A DNA stretch of 33,861 nucleotides from Flavobacteriaceae bacterium (lineage in GTDB: Bacteria > Bacteroidota > Bacteroidia > Flavobacteriales > Flavobacteriaceae): positions 1-33,861 of the forward strand of contig JABDLA010000049.1 in the NCBI GenBank assembly GCA_013001965.1, read 5' to 3'. The notes under the pieces were generated by a model, which saw only the letters and a program-made list of their open reading frames with translations, ran no database searches and was not told the DNA's origin. This document shows, piece by piece, positions 24,239-32,879 of the stretch. Position 1 is the stretch's first letter; each line of letters starts with the position of its first letter. The translations under genes were made by a program, and so were the position numbers.

Positions 24239-25014
24239 TTAGCACCGATGCCGAAAGGTATTTATTGATCTACATGATCGCTGTAGTAGTGATCGTTACG
24301 GCTTTGGTGATCATTTTCTTTATCGTTTTTCAGAAGCGAAAGAATAAAATCCTAATCGATAAATTCAAGCAGCAACAGGCATTTGAGGAAGAAATCGCAA
24401 AAACCCAGCTTGAAATTCAAGAGCAAACCCTGAAGAATGTCGGACAGGAATTGCATGACAATGTGGGCCAGTTATTGTCCTTCGCCAGTATGCAGCTCAA
24501 TGTTGCTTCCGATCTGGCTGCCGAAAAGCTTAAAGGAAAAATTGATGATACCAAAGATGTTATAAAAAATACCATTCAGGAAGTCCGAGCGCTTTCGAAA
24601 TCACTGAATTCGGATGTGATCTCGAATTTCGGACTACTGGAATCTCTGCAAAATGAAGTTGACCGTCTCAACAAATTAAAAAAGATCAGAGCAGAGCTTT
24701 CTCTAAGTGGAGATACTTACACGCTAAATTCGAAGAAAGATGAGCTCATTCTGTTTCGTATCGTTCAGGAATTCTTATCAAATACAATGAAATATGCCGA
24801 AGCAACTGAACTTAAAATTGTATTAAATTATAAAGTAGATGCACTCCACATTCATGTAAAAGACGATGGTAAAGGATTTAATGAGGCATTGATCGCTAAA
24901 GGATCAGGGTTGCTCAATATGAAGAACAGGGCAGAGCTAATACATGCAAATTATAAGTTGGAATCTCATCCCGGTCAGGGTGTTACCTTAGATCTGAGCT
25001 ATCCCATTTCTTAA
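24214..25014 (+). CDS. NarL-type sensor histidine kinase (HisKA_3), no adjacent response regulator
   Basis: A 266-residue kinase with a single N-terminal membrane helix (about 19-42), a coiled-coil stretch (about 45-75), a HisKA_3 dimerisation domain with phospho-acceptor H81 in GQELHDNVGQLLSFA, and a HATPase domain. The N box is QEFLSNTMKYAEATE and the G box is DDGKGF followed by GSGLLNMKNRAE. There is no periplasmic sensor domain. NarL-type kinases normally pair with LuxR-type response regulators, often next door; none is present, because the downstream gene is on the opposite strand. The two stop codons share TTAA at 25011-25014. Confidence 0.88.
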   Translation: MVQAGERIVSTDAERYLLIYMIAVVVIVTALVIIFFIVFQKRKNKILIDKFKQQQAFEEEIAKTQLEIQEQTLKNVGQELHDNVGQLLSFASMQLNVASDLAAEKLKGKIDDTKDVIKNTIQEVRALSKSLNSDVISNFGLLESLQNEVDRLNKLKKIRAELSLSGDTYTLNSKKDELILFRIVQEFLSNTMKYAEATELKIVLNYKVDALHIHVKDDGKGFNEALIAKGSGLLNMKNRAELIHANYKLESHPGQGVTLDLSYPIS

Positions 25015-26387
25015 GACAACCATTTGAAAAAGAACTTTAAGGCTTTTAGTTTTCCTTTATAAGGCGCATATCGAATTGGGAAATCCAACCAATTGGCCTT
25101 TTTCACAATCGGCTTTTTATGCGAAAAGGTTTCAAAACCATGACGGCCATGGTAAGCGCCCATTCCACTTTCACCAACGCCGCCAAAGGGCAATCTGTGG
25201 TTTCCAAAATGGACCATTGTATCATTAATAACGCCACCACCAAAGCTGTATTTTTGCGTCATTCTTTTGCTGAACTTTGAATTTTTTGAGAAGACATAAA
25301 ATGAAAGTGGTTTTTCAAAATGAGTGACAATCCTATCGATATCATTTTCAGTTTCAAAAGTAAAAAGCGGTAATACTGGTCCAAAGATTTCATCCTGCAT
25401 AGCGAGGCTGTCAATTTGGGGATTATCGATCAAAGTTGGTGCGATGTAATTGGATGCTGCATTCTGCTGTCCACCCAAACATATCTCTGATTCATCCAGT
25501 ATACGAGACAGACGTTCAAAATTCCTAGCATTTATTACTCTTGCATAGTCTTCCGATTTTTCCGGATCCTGACCATAAGCTTTTGTAATTTCAAATTTTA
25601 TGGCTTCAATTAATTTAGATTTAATTTGATGGTGAACAATAATATAATCAGGCGCTATACAGGTTTGACCGGCATTTAAAAATTTCCCCCACACCAGGCG
25701 TTTTGCAGTCAGTTTCAGATTAACATTACGATCGATTATGCAAGGTGATTTTCCACCCAACTCCAGGGTTACGGGTGTTAAATGAGGGGCAGCTGCCTTG
25801 GCAACAATCTTTCCTACCGGGACACTTCCGGTGAAGAAAATATAATCCCAACGTTCGTTTAAAAGCGCCGTGGCTTCCGGAATGCCACCTTGCACCGTTG
25901 CAACATAGGCCTGTTCGAATACCCTGGAGAGTATTTGCGCTACCAATTGCGATGTATGAGGTGTGAGTTCACTCGGTTTAACCACAACCGTATTGCCAGC
26001 GGCTACAGCCGACACTACTGGAGAGATCGCTAATTGAAACGGATAATTCCATGGAGAAATGACCAAAACGCATCCGTAGGGTTCCGTTATGATATAATCT
26101 TTAGACGGAAAATTCAGCAGGGAGGGTTGCACGCGTTTAGGGCTTGTCCATTTGTGTAAATGTTTCAGTGCAAGATCAATTTCATTAAGGACAATGCCCA
26201 GTTCACTTAAGTAGGACTCGAACTCAGGTTTATTAAAATCTTTCCGCAGGGCGTCGTAAATTGCAGTTTCATTTGAAATTATTTCCTGTCGCAATTTTTT
26301 AAGATGTCGTTTTCTAATACCAATGTCCTTTGTAATATCAGATTTGAAAAATTTGCGTTGGGATTGTATCAATTCAGGAATGTTCAC
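25011..26387 (-). CDS. Aldehyde dehydrogenase, class 3 type
   Basis: A 458-residue NAD(P)-dependent aldehyde dehydrogenase of the short, class 3-like group. Visible are the cofactor-binding VVVKPSELTPHTSQL and FFTGSVPVGKIVAKAA, the general base E209 in LELGGKSP, and the nucleophile C243 in NAGQTCIAPDY. The C-terminal INDTMVHFGNHRLPFGGVGESGMG and YAPYKGKLKALKFFFKWLS are typical of class 3 enzymes acting on fatty or aromatic aldehydes; the hydrophobic end may touch the membrane. It is the third gene of a minus-strand run with panB and the pseudouridine synthase (25-bp gap). It overlaps the kinase gene tail-to-tail by 4 bp. Confidence 0.9.
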   Translation of the reverse strand: MNIPELIQSQRKFFKSDITKDIGIRKRHLKKLRQEIISNETAIYDALRKDFNKPEFESYLSELGIVLNEIDLALKHLHKWTSPKRVQPSLLNFPSKDYIITEPYGCVLVISPWNYPFQLAISPVVSAVAAGNTVVVKPSELTPHTSQLVAQILSRVFEQAYVATVQGGIPEATALLNERWDYIFFTGSVPVGKIVAKAAAPHLTPVTLELGGKSPCIIDRNVNLKLTAKRLVWGKFLNAGQTCIAPDYIIVHHQIKSKLIEAIKFEITKAYGQDPEKSEDYARVINARNFERLSRILDESEICLGGQQNAASNYIAPTLIDNPQIDSLAMQDEIFGPVLPLFTFETENDIDRIVTHFEKPLSFYVFSKNSKFSKRMTQKYSFGGGVINDTMVHFGNHRLPFGGVGESGMGAYHGRHGFETFSHKKPIVKKANWLDFPIRYAPYKGKLKALKFFFKWLS

Positions 26388-26412
26388 TTCACTTTTCTTT
26401 AAAGATAATCAA

Positions 26413-27108
26413 TTAGATCGTACAGGCGTCCCAAATTGGGTCGGATGGAAGTGGCGCCTCTATATCGATTTCAATTTTACTAACCGGATGAATAAATCGT
26501 ATTCTTCGGGCATGCAAGTGAATACCTGCATTTTTATTACTGCGGTCAAAGCCATATTTGAGATCACCCTTAATAGGTGATCCTATACTGGCCAACTGGC
26601 ATCTGATTTGATGATGGCGTCCGGTTTCCAGAGCGATCTCAAGTAAGAAATAGCTGTTCAATGATTTGATGAGCTCGTAATGAAGAATTGCTTTTTTACT
26701 ATCCTTCATCTCAGAACTATATGCCGAAGATTTATTGTTTTTAGGATTCTTTTTCAGCCAATGCGTTAATGTGGCTTTGTCCAGCTCAGGTTTATTTTTT
26801 ACAATAGCCCAGTAGGTCTTCGATACGTCCTTATTGGCAAACATGGCATTGAGCCGTGAAAGGGCTTTGGACGTCCTCGCAAAAACTACAATCCCTGAGG
26901 TTGGACGGTCCAAACGATGTACAACACCAAGAAATACTTTCCCTGGTTTTTTATATTTCTTTTTAATATAGGCTTTGGTAATATCGCTAAGAGGTTGATC
27001 ACCTGTCTTGTCACCTTGCACGATGTCACCTACGCGCTTGTTTACGATAATGAGGTGATTGTCTTCATATAAAACCTGAAGATTATCTGGATTTGAAATC
27101 AATTTCAT
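26413..27108 (-). CDS. RluA-family pseudouridine synthase, without S4 domain
   Basis: A 231-residue RluA-type pseudouridine synthase. The catalytic motif HRLDRPTSG places the essential aspartate at D67. Other family segments are VLYEDNHLIIVNKRVG at the N-terminus and TGRHHQIRCQLASIGSPIKGD. There is no N-terminal S4 RNA-binding domain, as in RluA and TruC, so the exact target uridine (rRNA or tRNA) cannot be told. The start lies 3 bp after the panB stop, so the two are almost certainly co-transcribed. No functional link with panB is evident. Confidence 0.9.
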   Translation of the reverse strand: MKLISNPDNLQVLYEDNHLIIVNKRVGDIVQGDKTGDQPLSDITKAYIKKKYKKPGKVFLGVVHRLDRPTSGIVVFARTSKALSRLNAMFANKDVSKTYWAIVKNKPELDKATLTHWLKKNPKNNKSSAYSSEMKDSKKAILHYELIKSLNSYFLLEIALETGRHHQIRCQLASIGSPIKGDLKYGFDRSNKNAGIHLHARRIRFIHPVSKIEIDIEAPLPSDPIWDACTI

Positions 27109-27111
27109 GAA

Positions 27112-27930
27112 TTAATATTGCTCTGTGTCGCTTGGAAAGTCAACATTTTTGACATCAGTAACATATTGGGATATGGCCTTTGTCATGTCTTCGTATAAAT
27201 TCATATAGCGTCTTAAGAATCTCGGATTGAATTCGTGGGTCATCCCAATCATATCAGGAAGAACCAGGACTTGACCGTCGACACCATTTCCGGCGCCAAT
27301 ACCAATAACCGGAATACTTACGCTATCTGCAACCTCTTTGGCTAATTCGGCCGGAATCTTTTCCAAGATAATTCCGAAGCAACCTATTTTTTCAAGCATC
27401 AAGGCGTCTTCTTTCAGTTGCTCGGCTTCTTGTTCTTCTTTCGCTCGAACCGTATATGTGCCAAATTTATAGATCGACTGTGGTGTTAAACCCAAATGCC
27501 CCATAACCGGAATACCGGCATTAAGAATTCGCTTTATAGACTCTTTTACTTCTTTTCCACCTTCAAGTTTGACCGAGTGTGCGCCGCTCTCTTTCATAAT
27601 TCGAATTGCCGATCGCAAAGCTTCCTTGGGATCACTTTGATAGGTTCCGAAGGGAAGGTCAACCACCACAAGGGCACGATTCACAGCTCTAATGACCGAA
27701 GAGGCATGATAGATCATTTGATCTAATGTAATTGGCAAAGTGGTCTCATGACCTGCCATGACATTACTCGCCGAATCACCAACTAAAATGACATCGACAC
27801 CGGCACCGTCCACAATTTTCGCCATGGTATAATCATATGCTGTAAGCATCGATATTTTCTCGCCGGTACGTTTCATGTCAACCAATGATTTGGTAGTGAC
27901 ACGTTTATATTCCTTCTTCGCTATAGACAT
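27112..27930 (-). CDS. panB: 3-methyl-2-oxobutanoate hydroxymethyltransferase (ketopantoate hydroxymethyltransferase)
   Basis: A 272-residue PanB of normal length. The family blocks are [35 protein letters not shown] (with metal/substrate residues D52 and S53), [11 protein letters not shown] (metal ligand D91), [14 protein letters not shown], and [10 protein letters not shown] with the catalytic glutamate. It makes ketopantoate from 2-oxoisovalerate and methylene-tetrahydrofolate in pantothenate synthesis. It heads the panB - rluA-like - aldehyde dehydrogenase run and is divergent from dnaK across 179 bp. panC and panD are not in the window. beta-alanine for pantothenate could come from the pyrimidine pathway, but the two loci are 17 kb apart. 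Confidence 0.95.
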   Translation of the reverse strand: MSIAKKEYKRVTTKSLVDMKRTGEKISMLTAYDYTMAKIVDGAGVDVILVGDSASNVMAGHETTLPITLDQMIYHASSVIRAVNRALVVVDLPFGTYQSDPKEALRSAIRIMKESGAHSVKLEGGKEVKESIKRILNAGIPVMGHLGLTPQSIYKFGTYTVRAKEEQEAEQLKEDALMLEKIGCFGIILEKIPAELAKEVADSVSIPVIGIGAGNGVDGQVLVLPDMIGMTHEFNPRFLRRYMNLYEDMTKAISQYVTDVKNVDFPSDTEQY

Positions 27931-28014
27931 CTGTGATCTTAAATTTTGATAGAGTGTAAAAGTAATAAATTAAGCTGTATGCAAAGACTTTTCTTTTGAT
28001 ATCATGCTTAAAGA

Positions 28015-28029
28015 ATGACAGCTTGTCAT
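28015..28029. promoter_or_regulatory. Short palindrome in the panB-dnaK divergent region
   Basis: ATGACA at 28015-28020 and TGTCAT at 28024-28029 form a perfect 6-bp inverted repeat with a 3-base spacer. A second, smaller dyad ACAAT-G-ATTGT lies at 28045-28055. They may be operator sites for dnaK or panB. They do not match the CIRCE element of HrcA. Confidence 0.3.
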
Positions 28030-28051
28030 ATTTTTAGTCATGGCACAATGA

Positions 28052-28079
28052 TTGTCTTATGGTTGCTGTAACATTTTTG
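28052..28079 (+). promoter_or_regulatory. Candidate promoter of dnaK
   Basis: TTG at 28052-28054 and CATTTTTG at 28072-28079 are 17 bp apart and match the Bacteroidota pattern TTG-N17-23-TAnnTTTG with one mismatch in the -7 box. The box ends about 30 bp before the ATG at 28110. Confidence 0.35.
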
Positions 28080-28109
28080 AATTAACATATTAAAGACTAA
28101 AATAAAGTT

Positions 28110-30014
28110 ATGAGTAAAATTATAGGAATTGACTTAGGAACGACCAACTCATGCGTTTCTGTAATGGAAGGTAATGAACCGGTTGTAATTCCTAATGCCG
28201 AAGGTAAGCGCACTACGCCATCTGTAATTGCATTTGTTGAAGGCGGTGAAATTAAAGTTGGAGATCCTGCCAAACGTCAGGCAGTGACCAACCCAACCAA
28301 AACTGTGTATTCAGTAAAACGCTTTATGGGTAACAAGTATTCTGAATCTAAAAAAGAAGCAGAACGTGTACCCTATAAAGTGGTAAAGGGTGATAATGAC
28401 ACACCAAGAGTTGATATTGATGGCAGGCTTTATACGCCTCAGGAATTATCGGCAATGGTGCTTCAAAAGATGAAGAAGACCGCCGAAGATTATTTAGGAA
28501 CATCGGTAACTGAAGCCGTTATTACTGTTCCTGCTTATTTTAATGATGCTCAACGTCAAGCAACAAAGGAAGCCGGTGAAATTTCAGGCCTGAAAGTAAG
28601 ACGAATCATTAACGAGCCAACCGCTGCCGCCCTGGCATACGGTATGGATAAGAAAGGCAAGGACCAAAAAATTGTTGTTTTCGATTTTGGTGGAGGAACA
28701 CATGATGTTTCTGTTCTCGAATTAGGGGATGGCGTTTTTGAAGTATTATCTACCGATGGTGACACACACTTAGGTGGTGACGATGTGGACGAAAAGATCA
28801 TCAACTGGTTGGCAGAGGAGTTTAAAACTGATGAAGGTTTAGATCTTAGAAAAGACCCAATGGCCTTGCAACGCTTGAAGGAAGCTTCAGAAAAAGCCAA
28901 GATCGAATTATCGTCATCTGCACAAACAGAGATCAACTTACCATATGTCACAGCTACAGCTAGTGGACCAAAACACTTAGTACGAACTTTAACAAGAGCT
29001 AAATTCGAACAATTGATCGACGATCTTGTGAAGCGAACCATAGAACCATGTCAAACCGCATTGAAGGCGGCCGGACTTAAGAAAACTGATATCGACGAGA
29101 TCATCCTGGTTGGAGGATCAACGCGTATTCCAGCTGTTCAAGAAGCGGTAGAGAAGTTCTTCGGAAAGGCACCTAGTAAAGGGGTGAATCCCGATGAAGT
29201 TGTTGCCGTTGGAGCAGCCATTCAAGGTGGTGTATTGACCGGAGATGTAAAAGATGTATTACTCCTTGACGTCACACCCTTATCATTGGGTATTGAGACC
29301 ATGGGGAATGTGATGACAAAATTAATTGAGGCCAATACGACCATTCCAACGAAGAAATCGCAGGTGTTCTCAACAGCTGCCGATAATCAGCCTTCGGTTG
29401 AGATTCATGTATTACAAGGAGAACGTCCAATGGCTGCCAATAATAAAACGATTGGTAGATTCCATCTCGATGGAATTCCTCCGGCGCCAAGAGGTGTACC
29501 TCAAATTGAAGTCACCTTTGATATCGATGCCAACGGTATTATTCATGTAACGGCCAGCGATAAAGCGACCGGAAAAACACAGGATATCAGAATTGAGGCA
29601 TCATCAGGACTGACAGACGCCGAAATAGAGAAAATGAAGCAGGAAGCAGAGGCTAATGCCGAAGCTGATGCTAAAGCTAAGGAAACCGCCGATAAGCTAA
29701 ATAGTGCTGACGCGATGATCTTCCAGACGGAAAAGCAACTTAATGAGTTTGGCGATAAATTATCTGATGATAAGAAAAAGCCAATTGAAGAAGCTTTGGA
29801 GGAACTGAAAAAGGCGTATGAATCCAAGGATCTTGATGTCATCGATCCGGCTCTTGAGAAGATCAATGAAGCCTGGAAGGTTGCCAGTGAAGAAATGTAC
29901 AAAGCTCAGCAAGATGCACAGGCTAACGGTCAGCCAGGAGCTGATGCAGGAGAGGGTGGAGACAGTTCTGAAGGCAGTGACGTTGAAGACGTAGACTTCG
30001 AAGAAGTCAAGTAG
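28110..30014 (+). CDS. dnaK: Chaperone DnaK (Hsp70)
   Basis: A 634-residue Hsp70. The nucleotide-binding domain has [33 protein letters not shown] and [13 protein letters not shown]. The linker is [16 protein letters not shown]. The substrate domain has [20 protein letters not shown], and the helical lid runs to an Asp/Gly/Ser-rich tail that ends VDFEEVK. The end is conserved in form with other DnaK proteins (EEVK). No grpE or dnaJ is adjacent; the gene is alone between panB and a secreted-protein gene. The last codons are present twice in the DNA because a short REP-like insertion follows them (see 29991-30054), yet the protein end is intact. Confidence 0.98.
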   Translation: MSKIIGIDLGTTNSCVSVMEGNEPVVIPNAEGKRTTPSVIAFVEGGEIKVGDPAKRQAVTNPTKTVYSVKRFMGNKYSESKKEAERVPYKVVKGDNDTPRVDIDGRLYTPQELSAMVLQKMKKTAEDYLGTSVTEAVITVPAYFNDAQRQATKEAGEISGLKVRRIINEPTAAALAYGMDKKGKDQKIVVFDFGGGTHDVSVLELGDGVFEVLSTDGDTHLGGDDVDEKIINWLAEEFKTDEGLDLRKDPMALQRLKEASEKAKIELSSSAQTEINLPYVTATASGPKHLVRTLTRAKFEQLIDDLVKRTIEPCQTALKAAGLKKTDIDEIILVGGSTRIPAVQEAVEKFFGKAPSKGVNPDEVVAVGAAIQGGVLTGDVKDVLLLDVTPLSLGIETMGNVMTKLIEANTTIPTKKSQVFSTAADNQPSVEIHVLQGERPMAANNKTIGRFHLDGIPPAPRGVPQIEVTFDIDANGIIHVTASDKATGKTQDIRIEASSGLTDAEIEKMKQEAEANAEADAKAKETADKLNSADAMIFQTEKQLNEFGDKLSDDKKKPIEEALEELKKAYESKDLDVIDPALEKINEAWKVASEEMYKAQQDAQANGQPGADAGEGGDSSEGSDVEDVDFEEVK

Positions 30015-30054
30015 CCTGTCCTGAGCGATGTCGAAGGGTAGACTTCGAAGAAGT
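29991..30054 (+). repeat. REP-like insertion with a 17-bp duplication of the dnaK 3' end
   Basis: GTAGACTTCGAAGAAGT occurs at 29991-30007, coding for the end of DnaK, and again at 30038-30054. Between them lie 30 bases that hold the dnaK stop (30012-30014) and CCTGAGCGATGTCGAAGG (30020-30037). The second copy, read on, also encodes VDFEEVK and a TAA, so it is probably the original end of the gene. The central motif resembles a short dispersed repeat that I recall from many Bacteroidota genomes. TCGAAG at 30031-30036 and CTTCGA at 30043-30048 can pair. Confidence 0.8.
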
Positions 30055-30085
30055 AAAATAAATTAGATTAACATCCTAATAGATG

Positions 30086-30117
30086 AAAAAGCGCAATCTG
30101 AAAAGGTTGCGCTTTTT
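30086..30117 (+). terminator. Rho-independent terminator of dnaK
   Basis: AAAAAGCGCAA at 30086-30096 pairs exactly with TTGCGCTTTTT at 30107-30117 around a 10-base loop. The T-run forms the end of the stem. It lies about 70 bp after the dnaK stop. Confidence 0.88.
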
Positions 30118-30346
30118 ATTTATACATAGTATTAATTTCAATTCAATGTTTTAAGAAACCATAGCATAAAACAATAACTTCAGAAAACTAGTTTTTGTGA
30201 ATATTAAAGACAAATATTATAAATATTTAAAGTAATATCCTACAAAAAAGTGCATTATATCGAATAAATAGGACATTTTATAGATTATTTAATCAAATAA
30301 TATATATTTATTACCTCAAATCTAAACAACTTAAAATGACCTAGTT
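30118..30346. other. AT-rich intergenic region, no gene seen
   Basis: With 30015-30117 this makes 332 bp without a gene. Beyond the REP-like insertion and the dnaK terminator I see only very AT-rich DNA. TATATTTA at 30303-30310 is a one-mismatch -7 box about 37 bp before the secreted-protein gene, but no TTG lies at the right distance. Confidence 0.6.
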
Positions 30347-31150
30347 ATGAAACGAAATTTACTTTTTACTTTTATTTTGGTGATTCTGGCAATTGGAATA
30401 ACCAACGCCCAAACGATTGTATGGTCATCCGACTGCGAAGATTTATCCGGTTGGGCATGGGATGATATTGATGGTGATGGCCAAAATTGGTTTTATTATA
30501 CCGGAGGTACAAATATTGGATTTCAACCCGGACAGTTTTTAGCGTCCCCTTCCATGTCAGCTAGTCCGGACAATGCCATTCAAACGCCATCATTTACAAT
30601 TCCTGGAAATGCTGAGAGTATTTCAATCGATTTCCGGATTGCAGCATCCAGTAACACCTCATATTTAGAAACATATGGTGTTTATATTCAGGAAGTTGGT
30701 GTAGGAGGTCCCTATGATGATTTGATCCACCAGGCAACATTAAACGATGGTGGTGATAATTCTGCAAGCATGGTCAATGTAAGTATTCCAAGTTCTTATG
30801 CAGGAAAGACTGTAATAATCAGTTTTAGGCACTTCAATACTACGAATCAGGAATTTCTAATGGTTGATGATATCTCTGTGGAATCGCAAGAATCTTTATC
30901 AATAGAGAACTCAAATTTTGATAATTTTTCATTTTATCCTAATCCTGTGAATACCATTTTAAATTTTAACACTCAAAAACAAATATCTCAGGTTCAAATT
31001 TTTAACATTTTAGGCCAAAATGTTATGAATTTGCATGGATCAAATTTAATGGACAATAAAATTAATGTTGCCGATCTCTCGAATGGCAATTATTTAATGA
31101 AGATTATTATTGATGGAGCTTCACAGGTATTTAGATTGGTGAAAAAATAA
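30347..31150 (+). CDS. Secreted protein with choice-of-anchor J-like domain and type IX sorting domain
   Basis: A 267-residue exported protein. A Sec signal peptide (about 1-21, ending TNAQ) is followed by a beta-sandwich of the choice-of-anchor J type (about 25-180), with DLSGWAWDDIDGDGQNW near its start and FLMVDDISVE at its end. A type IX secretion C-terminal sorting domain (about 193-267) follows, with FYPNPVNTILNF, QIFNILGQNVM and LSNGNYLMKI. It is therefore expected to cross the outer membrane by the T9SS and be released or anchored at the surface. Asp-rich loops in the first domain may bind Ca2+. No catalytic domain is visible. The gene stands alone and ends in a strong terminator. Confidence 0.88.
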   Translation: MKRNLLFTFILVILAIGITNAQTIVWSSDCEDLSGWAWDDIDGDGQNWFYYTGGTNIGFQPGQFLASPSMSASPDNAIQTPSFTIPGNAESISIDFRIAASSNTSYLETYGVYIQEVGVGGPYDDLIHQATLNDGGDNSASMVNVSIPSSYAGKTVIISFRHFNTTNQEFLMVDDISVESQESLSIENSNFDNFSFYPNPVNTILNFNTQKQISQVQIFNILGQNVMNLHGSNLMDNKINVADLSNGNYLMKIIIDGASQVFRLVKK

Positions 31151-31176
31151 AAGATATCTTTTGAAAAAATACTAAT

Positions 31177-31209
31177 AAAAAAGGCTTTATAATTTATAAA
31201 GCCTTTTTT
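31177..31209. terminator. Bidirectional rho-independent terminator
   Basis: AAAAAAGGCTTTATAA at 31177-31192 and TTATAAAGCCTTTTTT at 31194-31209 are exact reverse complements. The A-run and T-run on either side allow it to serve both the plus-strand secreted-protein gene and the minus-strand PepSY-like gene that converge here. Confidence 0.92.
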
Positions 31210-31224
31210 TATGCATCGAAACCA

Positions 31225-31722
31225 TTACATAAAATTACCATTTGGATCTACCTTTACTTTAATTATTTCGTCACCGTTTTTTAAGGTAATTTTATATTGC
31301 TTTCTTGCAATTTCTTTTTTGTGATGATAGTTTACTCTGTAAACATCACTCACAATAGACCAGTTCGGGAATCTTTTGACAACCGCTTTTACAACGTCAT
31401 CGGGCAGTTTGACATCTTTAAATTTTTCAACGGTCCTTAAGATTTCTCCATTCTGATCAAATACAGCAACTATTTTCCCATCTGGAATATAAAATGATAT
31501 GGTATATGTATCATACTCATCACTGTATAATTCCGATTTTGTAATGTCATATAAACCTACTTTATCTTCAAGCATTTGAACTGGAATAGCTGCTTCCATA
31601 TTGTCAACGGCATCAAGATACTTGTAGTTTACAGCAATTCTAACCTCAGATAAGGTAATTACCTGAGCAAACATATGGGTGGCGAACCCAAAGAATAACA
31701 GGCCTAATATTAGTTTTTTCAT
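31225..31722 (-). CDS. Periplasmic PepSY-like protein
   Basis: A 165-residue exported protein. An upstream ATG at 31731 is in frame, but the ATG at 31722 places MKK directly before the hydrophobic core (LILGLLFFGFATHMFAQ), as in a normal Sec signal peptide, so it is preferred. The mature part has two similar halves: about 30-100 with YTISFYIPDGKIVAVFDQNG, and about 105-165 with LPDDVVKAVVKRFPNWS then YKITLKNGDEIIKVKVDPNG. The second resembles the PepSY-like (DUF2874) fold common in periplasmic proteins of Bacteroidota. Function is unknown. It converges on the secreted-protein gene and is transcribed alone. Confidence 0.8.
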   Translation of the reverse strand: MKKLILGLLFFGFATHMFAQVITLSEVRIAVNYKYLDAVDNMEAAIPVQMLEDKVGLYDITKSELYSDEYDTYTISFYIPDGKIVAVFDQNGEILRTVEKFKDVKLPDDVVKAVVKRFPNWSIVSDVYRVNYHHKKEIARKQYKITLKNGDEIIKVKVDPNGNFM

Positions 31723-31908
31723 AGTGCACATTTTTTAAATTAGCTTAGTAATGTAATGTTCAAATTCATCTTAAACTATGACTAAGGTCAAATGACTTAA
31801 TTATTAATTATTTAATAACCATTTTATAACGATTTGATAATAATAATTGATTAAAATAAAATTAGGCAGGAGGTCAAATAAACTATGCGTGCATAATAAA
31901 AATTATCT

Positions 31909-31916
31909 TATATTTG
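31909..31916 (+). promoter_or_regulatory. Candidate -7 box that decides the start of the nitronate monooxygenase gene
   Basis: TATATTTG matches TAnnTTTG exactly, but no clear TTG lies 17-23 bp upstream. It overlaps an in-frame TTG at 31914, which could otherwise be read as a start. If the box is real, translation must begin at the ATG at 31932. The surrounding 200 bp (31732-31931) are AT-rich and hold no other gene. Confidence 0.45.
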
Positions 31917-31931
31917 ACGAAATCTTTATCC

Positions 31932-32879
31932 ATGCCTTCCGAATTAAATCAATTATTGAAAATAAAACATCCAATCATCCAGGCACCTATGTTTTTGGTG
32001 TCTAACACGGCCATGGTAATCGAGGCCATGAAATGTGGCATTGCTGGTTGCATTCCTGCCTTGAATTACAGAACTCTTGAAGAGCTTAGGGCTGCTGCCC
32101 GTGAACTCAAAGCGGCCAGGCAGGAGGGTGGTTCCTACGGATTTAATTTGATTGTAAATAAATCTAACGTCAAATATAAAGGGCAATTAAAAGTGCTTTG
32201 CGAAGAAGGTTGTGATTTTATCATCACTTCTTTAGGAAGCCCTGAAGAAACCATCAAGCAAGCTCATGTTGCGGGAATCAAAGTATTTTGTGATGTAGTT
32301 GATCTAAAATTCGCCAAGAAAGTGGAAGGCCTTGGTGCTGATGCTGTCATTGCAGTAAATAATGAAGCCGGTGGTCATCGCGGCGGATTTTCACCCGAAG
32401 AACTCATTAAACTATTAGTCGATAATTGTAATATCCCGGTGATTTCGGCTGGTGGTGTAGGTTGTAAGGAAGATATTGATAGGATGCTAAGTTATGGTGC
32501 CGCCGGTGTTTCTGTCGGTAGTCCGTTTATTGCCTCTACCGAAGCCAATGTCACCGAAGAATATAAACAAGCTTGTGTTGACTATGGCGCCGATGATATT
32601 GTCATGACCGAACGCATTTCGGGAACACCCTGTACCGTTATCAATACGCCTTATGTTCAGAAAATTGGAACCAAAGCGACCTGGTTGGAAAATGTTCTGA
32701 ATAAAAATAAAAAATTAAAGAAGTGGGTAAAGATGGTCCGTTTTTCAATCGGGATGAAAGCGACCGAAAAAGCAGCAAAAAAAGCAACTTATAAAACCGT
32801 TTGGGTGGCAGGTCCCAGCATAGAATATACAAAGGACATATTGCCTACAAAGGAAATCATCGCAAAACTTATCAATTGA
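31932..32879 (+). CDS. Nitronate monooxygenase (2-nitropropane dioxygenase family)
   Basis: A 315-residue FMN-dependent TIM-barrel enzyme. The N-terminal HPIIQAPMFLVSN, the catalytic-base block VNNEAGGHRGG (H149), the phosphate-binding PVISAGGVGCKEDIDRML and GAAGVSVGSPFIAS are typical of the family. Members oxidise alkyl nitronates such as propionate-3-nitronate, but many act on other enone or nitro compounds, and the FabK enoyl reductases share the fold. The ATG at 31932 is chosen over a TTG at 31914 that lies in the promoter-like box. The Lys-rich segment near 255-285 is longer than usual. The gene's last 8 bp overlap the GNAT gene tail-to-tail. Confidence 0.86.
   Translation: MPSELNQLLKIKHPIIQAPMFLVSNTAMVIEAMKCGIAGCIPALNYRTLEELRAAARELKAARQEGGSYGFNLIVNKSNVKYKGQLKVLCEEGCDFIITSLGSPEETIKQAHVAGIKVFCDVVDLKFAKKVEGLGADAVIAVNNEAGGHRGGFSPEELIKLLVDNCNIPVISAGGVGCKEDIDRMLSYGAAGVSVGSPFIASTEANVTEEYKQACVDYGADDIVMTERISGTPCTVINTPYVQKIGTKATWLENVLNKNKKLKKWVKMVRFSIGMKATEKAAKKATYKTVWVAGPSIEYTKDILPTKEIIAKLIN

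Noticed and set aside
27112-27930. Functional link of panB with beta-alanine from the pyrimidine operon
   Set aside because: The genes are 17 kb apart on opposite strands, with no shared signal; the link is only metabolic plausibility.
27931-28109. CIRCE (HrcA) or sigma-32 type heat-shock promoter before dnaK
   Set aside because: No GCACTC-N9-GAGTGC dyad and no CTTGAA/CCCCAT pair was found; only short unrelated palindromes are present.
28556-29041. 161-codon open frame antisense to dnaK
   Set aside because: It is a codon-bias shadow of the highly conserved dnaK frame, with no recognisable domain; the same holds for the antisense frame at 29543-29902.
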